Assembly: GCA_013396525.1 (NCBI GenBank)
Contig: VWYX01000085.1
Span: 464,432 to 528,431 of the forward strand
Length of the DNA: 64,000 bases
Source of the DNA: Chaetorhynchus papuensis
Taxonomy: Eukaryota; Chordata; Aves; Passeriformes; Rhipiduridae
Direction: 5' to 3'
Shown piece by piece: positions 25,332 to 37,953 of the stretch; positions within the stretch are counted from its first letter, which is position 1; each line of letters starts with the position of its first letter. The notes beneath the pieces were generated by a model. It was not told the origin of the DNA, searched no databases, and was given only the letters and a program-made list of their open reading frames with translations. The position numbers and the translations under genes were made by a program.

Positions 25332-25568
25332 AACACTAATAAATGATCTCATAATACTGATCAGAAGTGGTTTTTTTCCTCCACGTATCTCACAAAAGAT
25401 TTTCAGGTGACAAGGTACTATGATACATATGGTAGAAACAAACAGCTGTGGCCACAAAGATGTTTTGTTAACTGATGATTAATATATTCAGGAAGCAATC
25501 ACACTATTCATTAGTAAAAGTTTACAAACATTAAAAAGTGCATAACATTTGAAACCAACAACACAAAA

Positions 25569-25598
25569 ATATATATAATATATATATACTATATATAA
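25569..25598. repeat. (TA)n-rich microsatellite
   Basis: Imperfect run of alternating TA with short interruptions (tatatataatatatatat...). Confidence 0.8.
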
Positions 25599-27237
25599 AG
25601 TGACATCACCTCCTATTAATAAAAGAAAACAAATCTTCTGACCTTGTGATTGGTGCTTGTGTGATTGCCATGGTTTACTATCAGTCACTCTCTTCACTCA
25701 CCTTAGTCACACAGAGGTGTGGCTGCCCCATTTTGCAGCATTCAGCCTCCTGTATGGCCTTGTCTATTGGGGCAGGATGGGAGGGGGGGGGAAATCCATC
25801 AGCAATAGCTACTGCAGAACAAGTTATTAATTTGTAGGTATTTTAAGTGATGTCCTGGATGGACAAGCTATCCTGGTATTTTGATGAAGGCCCAGTTTGG
25901 ACTGTCATTTTGGAATAGATGAAATGGGAAAAAGCCTAGTCTTTGGGTGCTAGATGATGCCAAGTCTCTCACTTCCCTTTCCAGCTCCAAGCCAAAAGGC
26001 TGCTGTAGCAGATTCTAGCACTTGGCTGTTCTGGTGCATCAGTAACAGGCTACTGGCTGTGCAAACTCAACAGCCTGATCCACTGAGGCAAAGGCAAGGA
26101 ATAGTGAAAATCCAACCCCTTGCTGGATCCAGACCAGGATCCATTCATTGGACTATCCTGCATTCTCAAACTCATTCAGAATACATAATTGGCAATAACC
26201 TAAGCCAGTTATTTTCCCATGTGTAAACAAGGCCTATCTTTTACAATGTGAATCGGGAAAACCTCTAGCACCATGGAATTAGTTTGAATTTTAACCCATG
26301 TAAGGTTATAAATGTATTCTTAAAACTACCATAACAATAAAATACTTGGAACAACATTTTAAAAAAATATCTCAGAGAAAGATTAAGAAATTGGGACCAA
26401 AATTAGAAAAATGGGGAAGAATAACATAAAAGATTCCGTTTGAGTCTCTGATATGCAACTAACTACAGGCGAGTGGCAAAACTGTACCAAGGACACAACA
26501 CACGCTCAAGTATTCACATTAACAGATCGTTTTGAAGGCTCATCTAGTAACAAATTAGAGTGTTGCTGAGTCATTTAGGTTTAGGCATAATCAATTCAGC
26601 GGTTGACGTTTAGATCTATCATGTGCACATCACCACCTTATGCAAAAAACCAGCCCTTTCAAAACGTGTGGTAGAAAAATTCACAGTAACAGAAATATTC
26701 TTCATAAGCAGTTGAGAAGGGGCAGTGTGGAGCATCTAAGTCGTACAATACAAAAACCATTGTAAATAACAGAGCTGTAAAACAGATGCAAAGTTCTAAA
26801 AACAGTGCTTTCTTTACAGTTCTTATAATGGGCAAACACTTTGGCCAGAGAATTTTAAACTCTGAGGATCACACAAGCCTTTGCTTAAGATACACAATTA
26901 GATCCTCTGATGCTTCAAAGGCCATTTGCTACAAGATTTACCTGTTCTACTTTCTAAAAGTGTTCCCATCGAGTAGTCATTATGAAAGGATCCATCTGAT
27001 GACACTATCCCAAAAAATCAATACATGTTCAACCATTGCTAATGACAGAGGTAGAGAAAATTCTGTCTTCTGTCACAGCTTGTACCCAGATTTTTAGCAT
27101 TGTGTTGAGTGGGTTCCAGCAGTGAAGACACATGCACTTTCTTTTCTACCAGCTTGCTCATGGAAACAAATTTGTTCCAGCACACTCTTGTAGCCTGAAA
27201 ACATCCAGCAGCTGCTCCACTCGGTCAAAGTCGGATG

Positions 27238-27317
27238 TCAGCTTTCTTGCTTTGCTGCCTCCCCTTGGGCCTCCCCGGTTTGCTCACTTGGATTTCGTTG
27301 TGCATCTCCTTCTCCTT
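27238..27317 (-). CDS. PKIA: PKIA last coding exon (C-terminal 26 residues and stop)
   Basis: This exon encodes the acidic, glutamine- and glutamate-rich C-terminal third of cAMP-dependent protein kinase inhibitor alpha. It begins after a minus-strand acceptor (CTGTGTTGTAG, AG at 27319-27318) and starts in phase 1: its first two bases, AA, complete the codon GAA with the last G of the exon at 32359. It then reads EGEGDAQRNPSEQTGEAQGE and AAKQES, ending at TGA (27240-27238). Together the two exons make 76 residues, the usual length of PKI-alpha. This tail is disordered in known PKI and is not needed to block the kinase. Without splicing, the exon shows only a wrong-frame reading, so it is easily missed by open-frame searches. 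Downstream lies the predicted 3' UTR. Confidence 0.95.
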
Positions 27318-30300
27318 CTACAACACAGGAAAAAAGGATGAGTAATCCACCCTAACATAAAGAGGTCTTGTTACCAGAACCCTGATTGTTCATCCATCAG
27401 TTTCATCAACGAAGTAAAAAGAAATTGAAACTGAAATATGAAACTCTTTACTACTAAGATAGCTATACTTTGTTTTTGAAAGTCTCTTGAGATGCAAATT
27501 CCTACCTGCAATCAACAGCATCACTTTAAGTAAAGACTAAAAGTAGCTAAAAAATAATGAATTTAGTAAAAACAGTAGGGTATTTTTTAAAATTTATTCA
27601 CTATGATGCTATAACAGTATAAGAGAAAAAAACCTCATTGTACCAATCTGAGCAAGGTATGCTATAAAGAGAAGCGACTTCAATAAAAGCAGTAGTTTGT
27701 TAAAGCTGCTTTAGGTCTGTGCATCCATTTTCAGCACCATGTCCACGGCATTCAGTCCAGCTGTCTCACTGCAAACCACAGAAGGACCCGAGGAACAGAT
27801 CACACCCTACAGGGGCACAGTGAGCAGGCAACTCCCAGTCTGTCTAAAGAAGGCCAAGAAAAGCATTGGCAAATGCTTTCAGTATCTATACACAAAGTAT
27901 TGTATTTTATGTAACAATTAAATACCTCACAGGTTCAGGCAACAGGAAGGTAAGTGCAAGAGAGACACAAGTCCCTGAACACAGGACTGATCAGCTATAG
28001 ATGTATAACAATAAATAATGTTAAGACATAAATTGTCCCTTGTATGTTGCAAGGATTCTGAGTGATTTTTACTGAATTGGCTTGATAAGAGAAGAAAATT
28101 CCATGGCTAGGTTGTAAGGAGGTCTAGATAGAGGTAGCAGTGCCTCTTAATTTTAATCTACAGGTCTTTAGAATAAAGGCAGGGTTCTCAGTGGAGAGAG
28201 AATTTATTGTTTCCTCATTTCAGATCACATGGTACATCTGCAGATTTATTTCTGTTTATAGAAATAAGCATCATAAACACCTTCTCTTTTCTGAGTAGAA
28301 GAAAGAGCACACTGGTAGTGGAAAAAAGTTCTTTGCCTTGCAAAGAACATTGCTAACAGCTTAGACATGATAGCTGTGTTTTGTGCATGCACTGAGTATT
28401 TAGGCAGGCTAATACCTCAAAGGGTACTGTGAATTGTCACATTCAACCTGATGAAAACTTGCATGGAAAGCTGATTTACCTATGAACAATGAGGTTTATT
28501 CTGTTCATTACGAGTTGAGTAATAAATACAGAATTGTTTTGCAAGGCAAAAGTTTTTCTCAGAAAACTCTTCTTCAGTTTCATCTCTCAAATTAGAAAGG
28601 ATTCCATCAGGACAGATCTACATGTGATTATTTACTATTGGACAGAAATCCCTTTTGCCCCAGTTGTCCAAACACTTTCTACAAAACTTTGTACTTTTGT
28701 TCTGATACTGCAGAAGACCCAATGAGTGTAATCTCAGGGTTTTGTTCCTTTTTTGCCTGCTCTGCCCTCCATTTATTCTGACTACTACTATGTGGGCAAG
28801 CCAAACTTTCCTGGTAGAAATCTTATTAAAAAATACAGGAAAAAGACCCCCAAAACTGAAGAGCAAAAAACACTCTTGCAAGGTATTTGTGTTTAAAAGA
28901 AAAATCACTCCTGGACAGAAAGCCTAAATATTTCTCTACCTTAGTGTTAAACATAGAGCACAGAGATTCAGGGAAAGAGCACTAAGGTTCTAATATACCA
29001 CTTCTTGAAAGATTCTTCTCAACTTGCTGAAAAAACTCACTAATCTAAATCCATTTAATCTATAATACCCTATCTTGGTACCAACTTTTTCTTTCTGCTG
29101 GCAGAGCTCTCCTACTAAAGGCTTTAAAACATATTTACAGAAATAAATTTGCTTTTAAGTTCTGAGAATTCCAAAACTGCTAAGCACATTGCTATTCTTC
29201 CTTTAAAAGCTGATGGCTAGAAACTCTCAAGAGCAACATTGTACTTCTTACACGGCATTTTGAAACCAGCAGGCAGTATTAAAAAAGAAACAAAACCAAA
29301 TAATACTCTAAGTCACCATAGAGTCACGTGAGTTGATCAGCTGGCTACAGTTACCAGTCCTGCTAATGTGCAGCTTTTAACTAATTTTTCTTCCTGTAAC
29401 ATCACTGACTCTATAGTGTCTATCACTATTCTGCTTACACCCAAACCATTTCTACCATGGACTAAAATCAATTTTTTTTTCAATCATTAATTTCTACAGT
29501 CAGCTCTTCATTCCAGTTCTGTGTGACTTCAACACCCGATTACCCCCATTACTGGTAGATGCTTGGACCCCTACAACTTTTACACGGAAATGTCCTTTTC
29601 ACTGCTGTGTTCTGTAGCACCTAGAAAACCAGCAGTTTGTTCTAGAGATTAGATCTGCAGAGACTTGGCCTCATTCTTCAATGTACTTTCTCCTAACTAC
29701 TACATTTAGCTACAACGACCTGCAGGATGATCAGGTTTCTTGGATTGCACTGGTTACCTTGAGAGTGTTGAGCAGGAGCTACCTGCTGATTTCCCTACTA
29801 AAAATCTTTCTTTAGCTTCTGTTTTATGATTTCTCTTCCATTTTTCTATCTATCAGATGTACACCATGTTGCTTTTACTTAATTTAGGTAAAACATGTTG
29901 ACACAGTCCTTGGAACCTGTATTTTGGGGTTTGAAAAATATATCCATTCCACAGATAATAACAGGCTGTTAGCTTGTTATGGACAAAGAAAACTGGGACA
30001 GCTGTTTTGAAGGGAGAGTACCATACAGTAATTATACATATTATACATAATTATGCAGTAAACTCTTGATTATTTGTCAATGGCTCATTAATGAAGGGAT
30101 TAACCAACACTCACTTCAGGTATCAGCTACTGAGTAACACAAAAATACATTGTCCTTGAATAAGCCTAGTGCTGTTAAAAGCTGTTCTGGTTTTTTACAG
30201 GAAATGTGTCTGCAGGCTTTTCAAAGTGCATGTACTAAATATGCTTGGGTAGTTAATTTACATATGTTTTATAACGACCTTTTTTTTCTTTAACATCTGC

Positions 30301-32358
30301 ATTATCCTACTCTGCCATTACTCCACGCAGCTGAAACCAAACACACTTGCAGTTTTGCAAGAAAATATATACAGCTGTAATAGGAATAAAAGAAAAGGAA
30401 AGAATCGAAACTTAATGTCTGTATTTATATAATTAGATTGTACTTAGCATAAATTGTTTGTCATGCACCTTGAAAGAAATAAAATATAACCCCCAAACAT
30501 GTGCTTTCCTCTTAATCCTGTCAGGTGTGATGCACTTATGCATCCTACAAGCACTAGTATATTCTGAACTGGGATTTGACATGCAAAATATTTTTTAGCC
30601 TCTCTTGGTTTGGAAAGACATGACATGATAATACACTAATGCTCACATGAATGCTAGGTAAGACAATGCCTTTGCCAGTATTTTTGGTTTGGAGGCTTTT
30701 ATTTGGCCTCTAGCTGCACTAATAATACAGAATTTAAATGTATTTTCATTTTATCTAATGGAAACTGCATAACCTCCTGAAGAAGTATGCAGGCATTTCT
30801 GTGTTTCTACTATCCAAGGTAATTTTATGAGCAGCTCTGTATACTTGTCTGCATTGATGAAGCTACCCAGGCTGCAAAAGGGATCACCAAGAAGAACTAA
30901 AGAGACTCCTGAATTATGTATAAAAAATTAGCCCAACAGTTATTTAAGCCATTCTCATTATTACACAGCTAACTGCATGTACAAAATGCATATCAACATA
31001 TGTTGCAGGCACAGAGTCACATTTTTTTTTATAGCTCACAAAAGAACACATTTCTGGCTTATAACCACTCCACTGTTTAACTTAAAAATAGGGATTGTTT
31101 TTATCTTCTAAATGGACAAGATCAAAGACAATTTTGAAAAGTGTAAATCTGAGACTGAAGAAAATTAAAGCACAAAAGAACATTGGCCTTATGCCTTTCA
31201 AATGGCACCTAGTTTCTATTTTTCTAATATTTTACACCTGTCCCCACTAAAATAGACACACCTACACACTTATTAAGCATTTCTTTTTATATAAGAATAA
31301 ACTAATGGCCCTGCCCAGATTGAATTCCATGCATCTACAATCTATAGGTCCCAAACTGGCAACCGCAGAAGGAATGACTTAGGATGTACATTAGTCCAGA
31401 AGCCAAAACCAGAACCCCTCCTTCAAAACAGCACTACAACCACCTCAGCACCATGCTGCCCACACCTGACTGTGCTGTGAAGAGACTCCCTCTCAGAACT
31501 CCTGTCTTTATCCCCAAGAAAAGTATGTGCACAAACAGGGTGGCTGCTTATCAGCGGTCTCTTCTTTGCTGCATGTGTTTTCTTCTGCTATTATTAAAAT
31601 AAGCAAAGTCACCTCTTCCCTAACATCTGAAAAGGGCTTTCTAATATCTGTAAGATCCATTCATTAGCCACTAGTCATGTAAGATAAAAATAAATACCCA
31701 GTCATATTACTATTTTTATTTCTTGTAAGGTCCACTCTCCCTCCTTCCTCTCAATTGAATATGCACAAGCATTTAAAAATTTTGGTAGTATTAAAGATTT
31801 AGGATTGCATTACTGGTTATCACCTTAAAAGAAGGACAAGTATCAGCAGAATGGAGAAAGGGACAATTTACTCAGAAACAAAGAGCCAGGTAAAACAAAC
31901 AACAGTGCATTCCTATTGCTCTTTCCTTTGGCAGCTGAAAAAAAGTAAATTTCACAACAACCTTTCAGCAGACACATGGCTTCTCCTGCAGACTTCAAAC
32001 CACAGAGCTTCCATTAAAAGATATTATGAAGACTTAGGTTTTAATAAAGATTTCCTTATTTTCTTCCTTATATTCTACTCTTCACCAAATTTATCCTGAT
32101 TTGGACCCTGCCACTAGGCACTCACTGCAGAACGACTTTTCTTTTTTCAGTGATGTGTTGTACTTGCAAATAACCACCCTTCTCATTTATGAAATCTGTG
32201 GTTCGTATTGCAGGCAACCCATGTTGATTAGAAAAAAAAAAAAAAATTCTGCTGCTGAGGGACAAAGGAATAATGTGGGCACATAAATCATGCTTTGTGT
32301 ACTGGTTCTTCTCATTTTAGTTTTAAATAAATATAATAAAAGCCCAAAACATACTCAC
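27318..32358 (-). other. PKIA intron between the two coding exons
   Basis: A 5,041-bp phase-1 intron. The donor is CAG|GTGAGTAT (GT at 32358-32357) and the acceptor is TTGTAG. No transposable element, RNA gene or further exon is recognised in it; a T-rich/AT-rich composition prevails. Its repeat-poor content contrasts with the flanks. Confidence 0.9.
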
Positions 32359-32509
32359 CTGTTTTGTTTATATCAAGCTCTGATAACTTTAAGGCTAGTT
32401 CACTAGAGTTCCCACCTGGAGAGGACACAAGGATGTCATGTAATGCATTTCTTCTACCTGTTCTTCCTGAAGCAATAAAGTCTGCATATGTAGATTCCAC
32501 ATCAGTCAT
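32359..32509 (-). CDS. PKIA: PKIA first coding exon (N-terminal 50 residues, kinase-inhibitory region and export signal)
   Basis: Encodes residues 1-50 of the heat-stable inhibitor of the protein kinase A catalytic subunits, which binds the free catalytic subunit as a pseudosubstrate and carries it out of the nucleus. Visible features, with Met as 1: the amphipathic helix around Y8-ADF-I12 (Tyr8 and Phe11 contact the kinase in known complexes); the pseudosubstrate GRTGRRNAL at 15-23, with Arg16, Arg19 and Arg20, and Ala22 in place of a phospho-acceptor; and the leucine-rich nuclear export signal LALKLSELDI at 38-47. Compared with mammalian PKI-alpha, the residue after the pseudosubstrate Ala is Leu instead of Ile, and the export signal has Ser-Glu where mammals have Ala-Gly. 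The start ATG (32509-32507) is chosen because the family begins MTDVE; the in-frame ATG 11 codons upstream lies in the intron. It ends in phase 1 at a GTGAGT donor. PKIB and PKIG are excluded by sequence. Confidence 0.97.
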
Positions 32510-32536
32510 TGCTAACAAATATCCACATAGCAGTAC
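32510..32536 (-). promoter_or_regulatory. PKIA: PKIA 5' UTR part with an overlapping upstream ORF
   Basis: The 27 nt between the splice acceptor (polypyrimidine stretch then CCCATGCAG, AG at 32538-32537) and the PKIA start. It contains an ATG at 32528-32526 that opens an 8-codon frame (MWIFVSND) in another frame, ending at TGA 32504-32502, inside the second and third codons of PKIA. The purine at -3 of this ATG is G, and the same is true of the PKIA ATG, so both have moderate start contexts. Such an overlapping uORF would be expected to lower PKIA translation. Confidence 0.7.
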
Positions 32537-35500
32537 CTGCATGGGAGGAAAAAAAGAAAAACAAAAACCACCACTTAGACCACCAGAAAAACAGAGGACT
32601 TTATGGATTAGGAATAGAACTGGAAGGTTACCATTGTGGGATAGATTGAGGCATGTTCTTTTACTGGTTAGCCAGTCTCAAAATTTGGCGAAATTAGAGA
32701 AGGAACAGAGGAGCAAGCAAAACCACTGTGTGTATTTTAAGCCATCTGTATTCAACAGTATTTTAACCAACTTCATTTTCCATGCTTCATAAAGTGATAG
32801 TGAGTACTTTATAAAAGCAATGACCTCAGCAACATAATTTCTTTACAGAGTTGTCTCTGCTTTTAATATTAGCTGGGATGTAGGAGGTAGGTAGGGGGTG
32901 GAACAAAGTTCTTTTCTACAAAAAGCAGAGTGTAATGAGTACAAATGGATAATGCTTTTGCATGCAGAACCCTGTGCTCACACACAGACACAGTTATGTT
33001 TTGTACATTTTCTTTTCTGTTAGTATTAGTTTTGGCATTTTATACAGACCTCTTCAGGCTCAACTAATTTATTTTGGTGTGGTAGTTTCCCTAAAGCAAA
33101 TGCATTACCATCATGTTTCTGAAATGGCTGCAGACCAGAGCAAGCAGAATATCTAAACTATAATGCAGAGGTTTGAAAGTAGTGCTCTGTAAGCTAGGTG
33201 TAAACTCAGAACTTCTCTTCATTAGAAAACAATTATTTCTTATGTCATTATGGAATAATGTGATGATGTGCATTAATGAAAGATCTGACAAAGATAAAAG
33301 GAATACAAGATGCTATTTCAATCTCAGTAAGAAAAAGATTTGCATCCCTGCTGCAATATATCCAAGCTATTAGAATTTTATTTTCTTAATTTATAAAATA
33401 TTGAAGAGTATGGGGAGGAGCACTTTCTCTTGCTGATCACATTGCTTTTACTGTAGTTTCACGTGTACACATCTAAGGTTTCCTGCAAAATGCTAGGCAA
33501 CCATGCTTTCCTCATATTTTATGTTTCCATGTCACAGGGGAATCAGGGAAGCTTTCTGCTAGAGGAGTACTCCAAAGAAAAGAAATGCTACAGAACTACT
33601 AAACCAAAGCAGCACCCCCATGGTTTTATGCTTCCTTCATTTTTAAGCAGAATTTCTCTGGTTTTGTCCACTGCAGACAGAGGACATGGCCATACAGGCA
33701 GCAACTCACAGCTGCCCTACAGTGAGAAGCTTTAGCTGTTATTACTAAAGTAGCCAAAACTTCATATTTGCATAGAGTGCACGAATCTTTTTAATCAGTT
33801 CCTACTGCAGCTGCTGGACACTGAAGCAGCTCTTGAAGTCATCACAAACATTAACTGCAGCAAAAAGTTCATCTTTTTCTCTTCAAATAAACAAAAAACC
33901 CCCTCATTTTTTATAAACACTTATTTTAAAAATAGATACAAAAAAGACAACAGCCAATCCTTCTCCACCCTCACCTCTGAATAACTTTACAAACCCTCTT
34001 GATTCCATTCCTCACCTCCCCAGATTCAGTCAGCTGTATGAGGGTGTACATATAATGTGTCTGAGAAGCCAAGAAAAGGGTTCTACACCATATTTTATTT
34101 AGTCTAAATATAACTATATTGAATATCATTGCAAGACTGACTGACTTGAAAAGAAGTTCACTGCTATCAAGCTTTGGTGTCCCATGCCAAACTCTGAATG
34201 GCTGACAGGCTAATTTTACTCTTAGGAACAGCCACGATAAAACAGGAAACTGCTTAAAAAACCCAAACCAACAAAGCAACAAAAACCCAAAAAAACCAAC
34301 AAGCAGAAAAAGAAACCCAACCCACAAAACCTAACACCACCACCTAGAGAGGGAAAAGAGGTCAGCATTGACTAAAAGCCTGCCTGACACACATAAAATA
34401 GCACAGTGCCTCTCTTTAATAACAAAAGCTTTTATGAGACTGAGACCATGTGCATTTCTTCCTGTGAACTGCCCTCTTACTGAAACACTGCAAGGATATT
34501 GAAGCAAGTGAAAAGTCTACCATTTGTTCTTTGCCCAAGGTGCAGACACTGCAATGCCAAATATATCAACCACGTAGTAGTGCAGCATGTAACTGGCAAA
34601 GCTGGAGGGAAACAAGGAGGACAGTTTTTATAAGAAAAGTTTTCAGACTGATCTGACCCACTCACTAAATAGCATTCACCACAATCAGAGACTAAAAGAT
34701 TTCAAGCAGAATTCACTTTTATTTGTTTATGCTTTTTATTGCAACTGACTTGTAGAAAAGGAGGTGCAAACCACGAAAGCAATCAATATACAGGCTTGGA
34801 TTTCATATTAGTGTAGACCAGTCCAAACTCACCATAGCTACCACCCCCATGAAGACATTCATTTATTTTTAGCACAGAAAAAAACCATCACAGAGTTGGC
34901 TTCTTTTCTTCTTTGAAAAGTGCATATGATTGCATCAGGCCCAGAATAATCAGAGAAGAGTATGACTGAGGTGGAACAAGGTGCAGGGCTGTCAGACTTG
35001 CAAAACAATCCAGGTTCTGCTCAATTCCCTGGATGTACAAACTGCACTACACAGAATTTGCTTCTGTAAGATTATACTGCTCTTGAAACATTCCATAAAA
35101 AATGGAGAACAGCAGTGGAAATCTCGAGCTTATTTAGTTTTAGCTATGAAACAAGCTGTAAAGCCATAGAAAAATGTGCTTGTAGAGAACTTGTTTTCAA
35201 ATGTTCATTTTCTGTATGCTCAATATGGGATTACTAACAACATTCTGATCAAAAAAGAATGTTATCAAACATAAATTTATGACACTTCCAAATTTTCCTG
35301 TCTGTGTCTCCTCCTAAATATCAAATGCCATTCTGTTTTGTATTGGCATTATCTTGAGACATTACTGCATAAATATGGAACTCCACTGACATCACCCAAG
35401 AGCTCCCCTTCCAATGAATGGCTCAGTGCCCAGCAGTTTGTACTTATTCACTGAACCAGTCATTAAGGAATTAACATTCACTTCAAAAAAACCTTTTTTT

Positions 35501-36207
35501 TCCCCTTCAGTCTCTGTGGAAGGAGTGGAATTTGCTAATAACTCTGTGAAATATATTCTGAATTTCCTAAATGATTGCATTAACAGGTACTCCTGCATTA
35601 AAGATGGAGGTCACAGTCCCTCTAGTTCTACTAATTTAATTTTTTAAAAACGTTGCTAAACCAGCACTCTGCTATGTGGTATTTAACTGAAACAAGAGGG
35701 CTGCAAACCTCACTGCTACTGCCAACTGAACCAGCAAACTGAAGAAAGAAGCTCTGTGAGAATAAGGATTAATGAAACCTGCTGTTGCAAGACTGGATTC
35801 CTTGGTAACTGATAAGATACTATCCCATCAGAAATCTCCCCCAGCTGTGCTTTACCTTTCCTCCCATGTAGAGTCACTACGCCTGACAACGGGATAGAGT
35901 TTGCATCAGCCCAGGGGATTTTCATACGGCAACTTTCATCTCCTCAGATTCTTAGCTTCATAAACTTCTAGAAATGTGGGTATCTTAGACTTCTGTCTCT
36001 TTCCCTTCCCAACTCCTTCCTCACAAAAAGTTGTGCTGAAAATCATTTGAAAGTACTTGAGGAATTACAGAGGATGAGAATGGCAGATAGGGACGGTTGT
36101 TACCTTGGACTTTAGCCAGTGTATCAAGACATGCCTGTATTGTTAATGAATATTCCGTACTGAACGTAACGGGTAGAGTAAGTATCCAAGGAATGCAGAA
36201 GGAGAAA
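32537..36207. other. Upstream PKIA intron sequence, with an A/C-rich tract
   Basis: Lies upstream of the first coding exon and is presumed to be intron. It has an A/C-rich, strongly strand-biased tract at about 34254-34345 (G/T-rich on the PKIA-sense strand). No further exon is recognised. Confidence 0.5.
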
Positions 36208-36972
36208 AGAAGGATGCCAAGGATAGGTTCAGCAAGGGAAAGTGCTGGGTCCTGAATTTGCATCAGAACAACAACCCCATGCAATGCTGCAGGCTGGAGG
36301 AAAAGAGGCTGGAAAGCTGCTCAGTGGAAAAGGACCTGGGGGTGCTGAACGTGATCCAGAGTGTGCCCAGGTGGCCAAGAAGGCCAATAACATCCTGGCC
36401 CATATCAGCAATAGTGTGGCCAGCAGGATCAGGACAGTGATTGCCACCCTGTACTCAGCAGTGGTATGACTGCACCCAAATCCTGTGCTCAGTTTTGGGC
36501 CCCTCACAGCAAGGACACTGAGGTGCTGGAGCACGTCCAGAGAAGGGAGATGGGGAATAGTCTGGAGCACAGGTCCTGTGAGGAGTAGCTGAGGTAGTTG
36601 GGCGTGTTTAGCCTGCAGAAAAGGAGGCTCAGGGGGGACCTTATCACTCTAAACTGCCTGAAAGGAGGCTGTAGCCAGGTGGGGGTCAGTCTCTTCTCCC
36701 AAGTAACAAGTGACAGGATGAGAGGAAATGTCTCAACTTGCACCAGGAGCTGTTTAGATGGGATATTAGGAATACTTTTTTCACTGAAAGTGTGGTCAGG
36801 CATTGGAACAGGCTGCCCAGGGAAGTGGTCAATCACCATCTCTGGAAATTTTCAAAAGACTTATAGATGTGGAACTTAGGGCCATGTTTTAGTGGTGAAT
36901 GTGGTGATGTTTGGTTAATGGTTCTACTTGATGATCTTAGAGGTCTTTTCCAACCTTAATGATTCTATGATG
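36208..36972 (+). mobile_element. CR1 LINE fragment, 5'-truncated, plus strand (antisense to PKIA)
   Basis: About 765 bp of CR1 3' region. Diagnostic parts in order are the 'ggttcagcaagggaaagtgctgggtcctg' segment (about 36225), 'aggtggccaagaaggccaataacatcctgg' (about 36368), 'ttttgggcccctca' (about 36493), 'gcctgcagaaaaggaggctcagg' (about 36611), 'ggcattggaacaggctgcccaggg' (about 36798) and the end 'ccaaccttaatgattctatgat' (about 36951-36972). This is one of the less decayed CR1 copies in the window, but stops and indels break the frame. It lies in the presumed PKIA 5' intron. Confidence 0.93.
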
Positions 36973-37571
36973 AGAACAGTATAATTTAACAGATACAGAA
37001 AGAATCAGTATTTGTGTTTTCAGAAGTTTACCAGAATACTCCTTTAACTCCACAATCCAATTTATGTTAAATTTTCCATTTCCACACCATATATAGCAAA
37101 TGTTATCCCACAAGGTTCTGAAGATAACTGTCAAATCTCTGTAATTGAAAAAAAAAAATTCTAAAATGTTACTGATGAGTTCACAAATGCAATCCAAATT
37201 TGACTGTGTTCCACAACCAATCAGTGAAACCCAGTATTACACAGTGCCACTGTTCTCAAGGGTTTGGGAGGAAAAGTACAGAAATCATGTGGTATACCAG
37301 CATAAATTAAAAATCAGTGTCTCTACTGCTTATGGGCTAGGGGTGCCTAGGGTCGTTGGATTTAGTCTGTTTAAAGGGACTAGATACCTAGAAGAAGCCC
37401 AAGTGAATTTGAAGTACCTCTGCTAAATGGTATTCATCATTATTATTTTAAAAGGAAGACAGAACAAGAGCAGGCACTTGACATACATATGGCTTGTCCA
37501 TGAATTTGGCACATGCTGCTGGCGAGCACCAGAGAGCTGCCATTTTCTTGGCAAACCTGCAGTGTAAGGCT
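36973..37571. other. Non-coding sequence between CR1 and an LTR
   Basis: Nothing recognised apart from an A run near 37148. Confidence 0.5.
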
Positions 37572-37953
37572 AAGAGGTGTGGACGCTGAAAATCTTTTAG
37601 AAGAGAAATCTTTCAGCTTTCTGCACCATTTTGTGAGAGCTCTGTCTTTCCCATGCAAGCTATCTAAAGCAAAGTTACCATTTTGTAAATGCTGGCACCT
37701 GCATATTGTTTTGTCAGATTGGTATGGTTCTAACTAGCAAAATATTTGGGAATGGATGTCTTAGAATTTGGCCAATCTCCTCAAGGGGTGGATGGCCAGA
37801 GGACCAATTACCTTATGCCATTTAACGCACTTTTGTGAACTAACATATAAAAGCCTCGGGAAAAAAACATTAAATCGTTTGAAGCCATTGATACCTGACC
37901 CTGGACTCCACGTGGTTTTTCTACCTGTCCGTGTTGCAACAGCGACAAAGAGG
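37572..37953 (+). mobile_element. Solo LTR with perfect 6-bp target duplication (antisense to PKIA)
   Basis: The LTR occupies 37578-37947 (370 bp), starts TGTGGACGCTG and ends CAACAGCGACA. The 6-bp AAGAGG flanks it at 37572-37577 and 37948-37953. A TATA box TATAAAAG (37846-37853) lies 268 bp from the start, and an ATTAAA poly(A) signal (37869-37874) follows it. It aligns end to end with the minus-strand LTR at 52624-52991, including the segments GAGAAATC.TTCAGCT, CCAATTAC, GTGAACTAAC, CCTCGG and TGTCCGTGTTGCA. A 6-bp duplication is typical of ERVK/alpha-beta retroviral integration. No internal viral sequence remains. Open frames across it are chance frames. Confidence 0.9.

Larger units (their letters stand above)
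25310..27237 (-). other. Predicted PKIA 3' UTR
   Basis: Transcribed sequence expected to follow the PKIA stop codon, ending just past the AATAAA at 25326-25331. It contains no repeat element that I can recognise. Mammalian PKIA mRNAs also have long 3' UTRs. The start is fixed by the stop codon; the 3' end is inferred from the signal alone. A TA-rich tract at about 25569-25598 lies inside. Confidence 0.45.

Noticed and set aside
32510..32542. Alternative PKIA start 11 codons upstream (MQVLLCGYLLAM...)
   Set aside because: That ATG lies before the splice acceptor AG, so it is intronic, and PKI-alpha proteins start at MTDVE.
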